A DNA stretch of 64,000 bases, taken from NCBI GenBank assembly GCA_034769895.1, contig CM068369.1:430119479-430183478 (forward strand), written 5' to 3'. The DNA is from Magicicada septendecula. Taxonomy: Eukaryota > Arthropoda > Insecta > Hemiptera > Cicadidae. The notes beneath the pieces are model-generated. The model ran no database searches. It was not told where the DNA came from and worked only from the letters and a program-made list of their open reading frames with translations. The stretch's first letter is position 1, and each line of letters opens with the position of its first letter. A program made the translations under genes and the position numbers. Below are positions 56,093-64,000 of this stretch, piece after piece.

Positions 56093-56574
56093 ACCCTGTT
56101 TATATTTACATTTTTTACTGTTTATATTTACATTTTTTACTAAAAGGGGGGGGGAGACAATAGCGAGTGTCCTAGCGCATACATGTATTGTGTCCCAGCG
56201 CATACATGACTGTTTTTTTTGTCCTAGCGCAAACATACATAGTGGGGTATTGTGTCCCAGCGCATACATGCCTGTTTTTTTTGTCCTGGCGCATCGCGAC
56301 TGTTTATATTTACATTTTTTACTGTTTATATTTACATTTTTTACTAAAAGGGGGGGGAGACAATAGCGAGTGTCCTAGCGCATACATGTATTGTGTCCCA
56401 GCGCATACATGCCTGTTTTTTTTGTCCTAGCGCATACATACATAGTGGGGTATTGTGTCCCAGCGCATACATGCCTGTTTTTTTTGTCCTGGCGCATACA
56501 TACATAGTGGGTATTGTGTCCCAGCGCATACATGGCTGTTTTTTGAGTCCCAGCGCATACATACATATACTACT
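56093..56574 (-). repeat. Right terminal inverted repeat, copy 2 (truncated)
   Basis: Only the outer part of the repeat is present, and it occurs as two nested units (about 56095-56297 and 56300-56574), each with AAATGTAAATATAAACAG boxes, a G-run and the GCGCATACATG array. The inner boxes with GTTGACACG and CCGAGTTCG are missing. It ends ATACATATACTACT at 56574, followed by ACAT. Confidence 0.85.
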
Positions 56575-58449
56575 ACATCTTATTGTCTACATCACCTTCT
56601 TTTATTCGTTCCATTTCCCACTCTCCTTTTGTACATTCTCCCATGTCTCTTCTTTTTTCTTTATTTTTCGTCCAATATCATTTTGACGGGGATTCATTTC
56701 CCTAATTGTAAACAACTGAGGCATAATTGTAACGTATTGCCGCGTTACAAATCCAGGGAACCCATCTTAACTGACGTCTGCCAATTACATGGGCTGCCTA
56801 CGTTGTAACGAACTGTATTTAAAGTCAAATTAATTGAACAAATTACTCACTATAAGTATAAGGAAACAAGGGAAGGTATTTTACTGATTTATGCACTCAT
56901 TTTCAGGTGTAACAAGACGACTTCTCTTTATTAACAACAGTTACTAAAAGATCCCATGACATCATTAATTAAACTAAAATATTTAAATGCTTTTCATAAA
57001 CTTTGGGATCAAATTGATTATGTATTCTAATACCTCGGATCCGAGTTTACTTTATGTATATTTATAGTAAAGACTTCTAATTATTCTCAGTTCATCTAGA
57101 AGCTTGCAAGACTTCTTTTACCATTTGAAGAATGGCATTATTACTTGAAGTGATAATAAATTACTTTTACATTTAAGGCGTTACAACGTATGATAATTGA
57201 ATTTTACAGTAAACTCTTAGATTGTCTCATTTTAATTTTTAAATAAAATTAATCGTCTTTGAAAAGTCTCTTTGAGAAGTGAGTTGTGTATCAAATATGA
57301 TTAACTCTCGATAGCAAGGCTATCGAGTCACCTTTACAATTGAACGTAGTAACCTCGTCCTGGGGTGTCCGTCTTGGGAATCCTTGTAGTCGGCGTCATC
57401 ATCTGGGTAGAGTCTTCGGCAAGAATTAGGTCGGATGTTCACTGCGGAGATTGAAGTTTCTTTGGTGTAAGTAGATGTAGATTCACGGATGTCCTAGGCA
57501 GAGTCTTATGCATCGTATACGTGTCTTTATGAAGTTTCTGCAGATCACATCTTCAGGAGTGATGTTGTAATTGGAGTTACCTCTTGAGGGGAGACGTCAT
57601 CTTGCTTACCACTAGTTCTGTTTTTGTGTTACATTTTACATCTTCTTCTTAACACATATTTATGTTATTGATACATGACACGATGCTTTCCACGTTTAGC
57701 AGTGGTAGCTAATATACTACAGTTAAATAAAACAAACAAATCAAATACATTTTGGTAGAGCTCTCGCTCTTACGTCTGTACGGCGTGAAGGCAACATAGC
57801 GAGTCTTTTGCTCGATTCAACTGGTACATCACAAAGGAGAGGGGCAAGTACTCCGCGACAATATAGTTCCTATTTTCATTTAAGTTAACATTCTTATTAC
57901 CAAAAACCATACCTTAATTATACATATATAATTTAAGTGAGTTATTTTAACTACTATTTGTGTCTTCAAATTTCTAATTATAAACATTATGATTTTTATA
58001 TCTTCCCAAATTACAGACGACTCGATAAACACGTTGAGTCCGGAAGTAACAGGTCACCGCATGATGACTAGCAAAGGGTTAATTATGATAATAATAACTT
58101 TTTACTATTCGGCCTTTTTATTAGTGTTTCTTTGGATTTTTTTAATCACTTCTCATTCTCATACTGAGTTAATACGGGGGTTTAGGTTTAATAGTGCGAT
58201 TTAAGAATACTTAATTGCTCGCAAACTTAATTTTTTTATTTACGATTACAGTTAGAATTTAAATCGTCACATACTCCACCGCTTAAGTTTCACGTTACGG
58301 GTGTTTTTGGTGAGTCTAACGCACAATTGGGGATTTGGAGTATGTATGGTGTCAGTGTGTGTAATTTCTTTCACATAGTTATTGGTTAGCGTTATATCTA
58401 CTTGCTTCTTCTCCATAACACAATATCTTTTATATTTTCTTATTAACTA

Positions 58450-58480
<31 letters not shown>

Positions 58481-58757
58481 ACATACTATTCACACTTAAT
58501 ATATACATATTAAAACACAAAACTCTTTCTTATCTCTATCACTTAAAACTACTACCGGTTTTTTCTTTTTTTTTGGTTGTCTTACTCTTTCCCTGTAGAG
58601 TAATTTTCTAAATCTTTTGCTATTTAGGAGTCTGTCTTGTTTTCATTGAGTACTCATTTACTTATTCTTCGCAGAACTGGATCTCAGGTTGATCAGGCCT
58701 CATTTCCAAACTCTACGTTTAACATTTTCCAAGGTTTCAGAAGTATAATATACTCCA
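56575..58757. other. Right flank, gene-free; 3' part of Gypsy element without clear LTR
   Basis: No supported gene. The stretch 57300-57900 is more GC-rich than its surroundings, and a 27-T run lies at 58454-58480. The downstream end of the minus-strand Gypsy element (3' UTR, polypurine tract and 3' LTR) should lie here, but I could not match it with sequence at the other end of the element, so no LTR is called. Confidence 0.45.
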
Positions 58758-59912
58758 CTACCTAGTATTCCCTTTTCTATTTTGGGTTATACTATTCCTT
58801 CTCTTCTTCTTATACAATTTTAGCTGCGAAATATGTGTTCTCCGCACATATTTTCGAGACGCAGGTTCGTACAGGGCTACTGTAACTGGAGTTAGGTACT
58901 TCTGGATTTGGTAAGGGCCACACCATCGGTATGATAGTTTAGAGGTGGTCTTATCAATTGCACTACTAGTCGGGTGAGTCTTATACATTACTAAGTCACC
59001 TACTTGGTACCTAATTGAATTGTTATGAATACCTTTCTCGTGGTATTTTCTGGATTTCTCTAAATTCGCTCTTAAATTAGAGCGGGCTTTATTCCATATT
59101 TGCTTTATCTGCTTATCCGTTATTTGCGGAGGCAGCAGGTCGTGTATATTCCATTTTGTGGACAAAGGGTGGTTTGGTCGGTATTTGTACAGTAACTCAA
59201 ACGGGGTCGACTTGTGACCTTCGTGATAAGATGAATTAAAGGCGTATTGAATCCAGGATAGGTTTTGGTCCCACGACGTATGATCGTTCGCATGATAGGC
59301 GATTAACGCAGATTTGAGGTTTCGTAGATACCTTTCAGCAATATTGCCTTGCGGTCGATACTCCGTAGTGGTTATATGGTCTATTCCTAACTTGAAACAC
59401 ATATTCCTAAATTCTTTCGCTTTAAACTGTGGTCCATTATCTGATACTACACGTACAGGTGTACCGTAGTCTTTAAATAATCTTTCCTGCAATATTTTTA
59501 CAGTCGTCGACGCTAATGCTCGTCGCATGGGATACATCCAAACAAATTTGGTGAACGAATCTACACAGATGAGTAACATTGTATTACCTGATTTGGATCG
59601 TGGATATGGACCTGAAAAGTCTAGATAAAGTTTAGAAAAAGGGGTCTTAGGGATTTCTGAAATCAGTTGGCTTACTTGATTATTTCTGGCTGGTTTACTG
59701 AGGGCACATAATGTACATTTCTTTACGAAACTGGCTATTTCGCTGTTCATATTTTTCCAATGATATTCCTTTCGAACACGATGTATTGTCTTATTAATTC
59801 CCATATGGGCTCCTATGGTAGATGAATGGAAGTATTCCATCAGCATGGCCTTAATTACATCAGGGGCTATTATTCGTAGTTCCTTTCCGCTTCTTATCTT
59901 GTGACAGTACAT
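58758..59912 (-). pseudogene. Gypsy integrase
   Basis: The 384-residue frame has a HHCC zinc-binding domain (H29, H36, C66, C69), the catalytic core with D98 (YLDFSGPYP), D158 (VVSDNGPQF) and E193 (NIAERYL), and a C-terminal GPY/F module (YRWCGPYQIQKYL). All catalytic residues are present. It is shifted in frame from the RT, and its upstream linker (60084-59913) lies in another frame, so as it stands it is not part of a continuous Pol protein. Confidence 0.9.
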
Positions 59913-60084
59913 TTTTACTCAAAACGTATTTCTCGGATTTAATACCTTGCGTAAGTTGTTCTATAATAGGCTTCAGTAAGGGGTCTTGTTGTTGATACAG
60001 AGCAATGTTTGTAAAGGCAAGGGGGAACTCAGTAATTACGGCGTTAGCTAGTGCTATTTCCGGATTCTCCTTGTTTTCGGGAGT

Positions 60085-61329
60085 TTAAGTGGGCGACTGG
60101 AACATACGGGACAGGGTATCAGCGACTACGTTTTGGGTACCTTTTATATGCTGCACTCTGAATTTGTAGCAGTTTAACTTCAATATCCATCTCCCAATAC
60201 GTCCTAACTGTTTAGGGTGATTCAGTAACCAAGATAACGCTTGATTGTCAGTTTCCAAAAGGAATTCTTTATGTTCTAGGAAGGGTTTAAACTTCTCGAA
60301 TGCAAAAACAATTGCTAAACATTCCAATTCATATGCGGAATACTTTCTTTCTTGGTCGCTCAGTGTTCGCGATGCATAACTAATAGGTAGTCTACAGTTT
60401 TCTATCTCTTGATATATCACTGCACCTAACGCTACACTGGAACTGTCGGTCTGCACTACGAAAGGTTTCGTGAAATCCGCTAGTTGCAAAACTGGGGGAG
60501 ATATGATACTTTCTTTAAGTTGCTCAAACGCGTTTTGATGTCGTGAGCTCCATTCAAACTTCGTTCCCTTCTTTCGTAAGGAATTTAGGGGTGCTGCTAT
60601 TTCGGCAAGATGGGGAATATATTTGTGGAAATAATTTACCATTCCCAAAAATCGGGCTATACCTTTTGCATCTCGTGGGGGTGAAAATTCTCTAATAGCG
60701 CGGTTTCGTTCGGGGTCAATGCTTACCTTTCCATTCGCTTTCACGATGTGACCTAAGAATGAAAACTGTGGGACGGCAAAACTTACCTTCTTTGGGTTAA
60801 CAGTTAATCCTGCTCTTAGTAACCGAGATAACACTTCGCGTAGGTGTTTAATATGTAGTTCCATAGATTCGCTATATATAACGATGTCGTCCAAATAGTG
60901 ATACACATATTTAAACTTAATATCGTGAAATATCCTTTCTAATAGTCTACTACATACAGAACTTCCTTGAGATATTCCAAAGGGTACTCTAGTAAATTGG
61001 TACAAGTTAAAAGGAACTGCAAACGCGGTTAGACGTTTTGATTCTTCAGAAAGGGGTATTTGGTGAAAAGCTTGATTCAGATCCATTACCGTAAAGACCA
61101 TAGCTTTCGTGAAGTAATGGAAAGCACTATGGATGTCTGGAAGAGGGATAGATTCAAATTCTATTCTTTTGTTTAATTGCCTGTAGTCCACAACTAGTCT
61201 GTGTTTATCGTGACCTTTAGGTACTAAAAAGGAGGGTGAAGAATATGGGGAAGTAGAGGGTTCAATGACTCCTTGCTCCAACAACTTGTTGATATGGTTT
61301 CTCATCACTTCCATCTTGGGAGGCGACAA
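60085..61329 (-). pseudogene. Gypsy reverse transcriptase-RNase H
   Basis: The 414-residue frame contains RT motif A (VMDLNQAFHQIPL), the FG-x-S-Q segment, motif C YHYLDDIVIYS (YLDD about 145-148) and an RNase H domain starting FVVQTDSSSVALGAVIYQ near residue 288 with ELECLAI and ETDNQAL acids. It lacks its natural N-terminus: the protease-RT linker between 61329 and 61499 is frame-damaged. A stop at 60085 separates it from the integrase linker. Confidence 0.92.
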
Positions 61330-61498
61330 CTTGTACGGAGGTAGGCGTATTACTTTCTGATCACTCAGATTAATTTTATATTCTATTAGTTTAGTGAGTC
61401 CTAGTTAGGTGTAAGAACTGAGGAAAATTCTTTTATTAATTTCAGTATTCTCACTCTATCTCTACTTTCTAGATGAGATAAATCTGACTCTTGGTGTA

Positions 61499-62000
61499 TT
61501 ACATGTGCAGTAGATGAACAATATTTTTTTTTTTATTATTACTATCAAATCTATATTTCCGTGTACGGTCGAATCGGAAATAATATTTTTGCTCATAGAT
61601 GTCAAGAATCATTCCCGTTTTACTAATAAAGTCTGCTCCTAATATTAAATCAGGTCCTAATTCCTTACATACTAACATTGTAAACATCCAGGTTAGTTTC
61701 TTGATTTTAACCTTAACGGTAATGCTCAGTTTTATTATTATATTTCGTTTATTGGCGGTAGCACACTTTATATTCACCGGTTGACTCCGTTTTACTAGAT
61801 GGTGTTTCGCTAATTTGTCCGCTAATTCTCGGCTGATTAAAGTTCTGCTAGATCCCGAATCAATTAATGCAATGGTGGAGGTAACGCCAAAGTCAACTTG
61901 TATTAATGGTAATAGATTTTTAGTCCAGTTACATTTATTTATCGCGTTACATTTTTCACGAAATTCTCTTACATAGGGATCTATTTCTTTCGAACTTCTT
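61499..62000 (-). pseudogene. Gypsy aspartic protease, broken
   Basis: The active-site motif TIALIDSGSSRTLIS is encoded near 61885-61841 and the later LGPDLILGADFISKTG segment lies in the frame at 61777-61499. Together they make a retroviral-type aspartic protease that cleaves Gag-Pol. An AT-rich insertion near 62020-62045 separates it from gag, and the frame is lost before the RT. Confidence 0.7.
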
Positions 62001-62111
62001 TTCCTTCCACGTTGGTTATAAAATATTATATATATTTTTTTTTATAAGTTTCTTTATGTTCACCAGATTTCGAGTTGCTGCGGAAGACACAGGATTTCGT
62101 GTCTCCCTGCC

Positions 62112-63599
62112 TTACATGTTTTTTGGATCTGGGTGTTTCCGTTCCAATGGCTTACTCTTGCAGTCTTTTCTTATGTGTCCATATTTGCCGCAATTATAAC
62201 AGATGGGTTTATTGCGAGGAGGGTATTTTGTTTCCGCTTTATATGGTGTTACACTTAACTTACCAGATTTGCGCACATTGTGAGGTCTACTGAAAACTTG
62301 CCTTTCATGCGGGGTTGTTACATCGGGCACTAGTGCTCGCAATTCATTTCTATTAGTTTCTGCGGGTTTCATTGCCTGTCTATTTTGATCGGAGTACCAT
62401 ACATTTGACGAATGGATACTGCACTGTTCTAGATCTGCAATTGTGTTTGGTCTATTTATCAACGATGAACGAGATCTTTCCTCAGGTGACATTCCTATTA
62501 AAATGGTGTCGACCATCTGTGTCTCATTCCAATCTACACGTAGTAGTCGAGATGACTCCCTGATATCGGAGATGTAATGAGCTAATCTCTCCTGATTTTC
62601 TTGTACTCGGAGTACAGTCTTTCTTTTAATTTCTTCGTAAATACCGGTTGGGATAAAGTACTTTATTATCGAGCTATGTAGCTCTTCTACTGGAAATGTA
62701 GAGGTTAGAGCTTCTATCACACGATTCTTTAACGGGGGTTTACATTTCGGTAGCAGAACTTGCAAAATTTGCCAGTCATTCAGCTGCTGTAGATCTTTTA
62801 TCTGCAGTAGATAGCTAATGAAATTTAGTAGTTTGGAGACATTTAATCCATCGGTGTAAGGGATTTCAGTTAAGATTTTCTCCACAGGATGAATCATTTT
62901 ACCGTATAGGTCCGCGTTATGGTTCAAGTTTGGCATTCCTTTAGTACAACGATATGATGCATTCGGGGTGGTCAATTCATGGTTTCCGGGGCGAATCTGA
63001 AAACGCTCGGGAGGAGGGGCATTTAAATCTCTATCAGTATTTTGCTCTTGGTTCGCTTGCATTTGCGATACGGCGGGTGAGTTCCGATCAGTGTTAGGCG
63101 GAGGTAGATCAGTAGTAGGTGATTGTACTGGGGAGATGTGTAATTTCTTTAAGGACTTCTCTATTTCATCCATCTTGAATGAGTCGGATCTTTTTCTTAA
63201 GTCATTAATAATTGTGGGTAAGCGGCGTAAAGCTTCGTCAGCTAGGTTTTGTACTTCAGGAGGTATTTCCGTAAGATTAGGCCAGATCAACAAATTTTTC
63301 ATTCGCCGGGTTAAATGCTCTATTCTCTGGGTAGTCCGCAAAATTATCGCCGGAGATTTCTCGTCTTGGAGGGTTTGAGACAATAAGGTAAGCTCACTAT
63401 ACTTGGCATTACAAATTTCTCTCTCGCTCTCATAATCGAGTTCGCTTAGGTTGTTTAATTGCGCGGGTGTATCGAATCCACATTCGCGTATTGACCTACG
63501 CAATTCCGCGACTGTTACATTCGCATGGGGTAGTCCACGCAAAAGAGCTTCGTAAGACAGCTCGTCTTTTAATAACAAATCCGGATTGAATTGGGCCAT
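62112..63599 (-). CDS. Gypsy Gag polyprotein
   Basis: The 495-residue protein starts MAQFNPDLLLKDELSYEALL. It has a coiled-coil-prone N-terminal third, a Pro-rich linker, a capsid-like region (WQILQVLLPKCKPPLKNRVI ... YEEIKRKTVLRVQENQERLA) and one CCHC zinc knuckle near the C-terminus (CYNCGKYGHIRKDC) for RNA binding. It is intact and is the most complete gene of the element. The ATG is the first in the frame, followed upstream by AT-rich leader. Confidence 0.92.
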   Translation of the reverse strand: MAQFNPDLLLKDELSYEALLRGLPHANVTVAELRRSIRECGFDTPAQLNNLSELDYESEREICNAKYSELTLLSQTLQDEKSPAIILRTTQRIEHLTRRMKNLLIWPNLTEIPPEVQNLADEALRRLPTIINDLRKRSDSFKMDEIEKSLKKLHISPVQSPTTDLPPPNTDRNSPAVSQMQANQEQNTDRDLNAPPPERFQIRPGNHELTTPNASYRCTKGMPNLNHNADLYGKMIHPVEKILTEIPYTDGLNVSKLLNFISYLLQIKDLQQLNDWQILQVLLPKCKPPLKNRVIEALTSTFPVEELHSSIIKYFIPTGIYEEIKRKTVLRVQENQERLAHYISDIRESSRLLRVDWNETQMVDTILIGMSPEERSRSSLINRPNTIADLEQCSIHSSNVWYSDQNRQAMKPAETNRNELRALVPDVTTPHERQVFSRPHNVRKSGKLSVTPYKAETKYPPRNKPICYNCGKYGHIRKDCKSKPLERKHPDPKNM

Positions 63600-64000
63600 T
63601 TTTATCTTAGTTCTAACACATTAAAACGTACTTAAAACTACTTCTACAACACTACACATTAATCACTTATATAAGATAAATTCTTGAGTAAATAATTTGC
63701 ATAATTCAGAGAAGAACAATTTCTCTTATAAGGGAGAGACAGAAATTCCACACACACATATTTTTCAAAGTTAAATAGCCGATCAGCTGTTTGCTGGAAT
63801 GTAGGCCACCCTCTTTTATTTAGTAAACAAAGGTAGGGTCAGTGTGTCCGTGAGAATGCGGGGGGGTTTACGCTCACGTATTGTTCTCTACACAATGCCA
63901 CCGATTAACTAAATAGACCGGTTTAAACTGGAGAAGCCAGTCAGACGCTAGGGTGAATCTCATTCAACAATGCACGCCTTCAACTTACACGTGTATTACG
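63600..64000 (-). other. Gypsy leader / possible 5' LTR edge
   Basis: Non-coding sequence upstream of gag on the minus strand. No primer-binding site or LTR end could be fixed because the second LTR was not found and the window ends. Confidence 0.4.

Larger units (their letters stand above)
37992..56574 (+). mobile_element. Adintovirus-type Maverick/Polinton, copy 2
   Basis: An 18,583-base element in the same orientation as copy 1 and almost identical to it through the virion genes. It retains the complete polymerase and an intact penton gene, but has a stop codon in the integrase, 1-base frameshifts in paralogue A, in the phospholipase C-terminus and in the Cys-rich accessory gene, a deletion of the BIR region, and a right end in which the terminal repeat directly follows the hemopexin half of the metalloprotease. 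The low divergence indicates a recent common origin with copy 1. Confidence 0.9.
58758..64000 (-). mobile_element. Ty3/Gypsy LTR retrotransposon, partial
   Basis: On the minus strand the order is gag (63599-62112), protease (about 62000-61499), RT-RNase H (61329-60085) and integrase (59912-58758), the Ty3/Gypsy order. Gag is intact, but pol is split by a stop at 60085, a frameshift near 59915 and damage between 61329 and 61499. The 5' LTR lies in or beyond the last 400 bases and cannot be verified in this window. No env gene was seen. Confidence 0.88.

Noticed and set aside
57300..57900. 3' LTR of the Gypsy element
   Set aside because: Composition is suggestive, but no matching copy was found upstream of gag and no TG...CA ends with a polypurine tract could be fixed.

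Overview
The window is AT-rich nuclear DNA of an animal, most likely an arthropod. It carries no recognisable cellular gene, rRNA or tRNA. The coding content is mobile or viral: a non-LTR retrotransposon of the R1/I type, a Ty3/Gypsy LTR retrotransposon, and two very large, nearly identical Maverick/Polinton elements of the adintovirus type lying head to tail. The arthropod assignment is an inference from these families and from insect-style TATA/TCAGT promoter sequences; the species cannot be named from the sequence.

Layout. 1-9057 is non-coding AT-rich DNA with microsatellites and a 175-bp foldback element holding a hammerhead-ribozyme-like core. 9058-12018 is a minus-strand LINE with a large internal deletion, a poly(A) end and an 18-bp candidate target duplication. 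12019-19399 is gene-free. 19400-37987 is viral element copy 1 and 37992-56574 is copy 2, separated by four bases (ACAT) at the centre of a palindrome of about 0.8-1.1 kb per arm. 56579-58757 is gene-poor. 58758-64000 is a minus-strand Gypsy element with intact gag and long pol fragments, running off the window.

Each viral copy has long terminal inverted repeats and the same gene order. A rightward block encodes a retrovirus-like integrase with a chromodomain, a packaging ATPase, a conserved protein of unknown role, a fibre-like repeat protein, a parvovirus-type phospholipase A2 protein, an adenain-like protease, a penton-like minor capsid protein, a 52-residue mini-protein and the major capsid protein, then two tandem paralogues of unknown function. 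A leftward acidic protein follows, then a rightward family B DNA polymerase behind a probable 5' UTR intron. A leftward accessory block holds a Cys-rich protein, zinc-finger and BIR (IAP-like) fragments, a small unknown protein and a matrix metalloprotease with hemopexin domain. Integrase and polymerase would mount integration and replication; ATPase, protease, penton and hexon the virion; fibre and phospholipase attachment and membrane breach; BIR and metalloprotease host manipulation.

Neither copy is whole. Copy 1 has lost about 70% of the polymerase and has a frameshifted penton gene. Copy 2 has a stop codon in the integrase, several small frameshifts, and has lost the BIR domain and the catalytic half of the metalloprotease. 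Elsewhere the copies are almost identical, so they separated recently. The exact element ends, introns and promoters are inferences.
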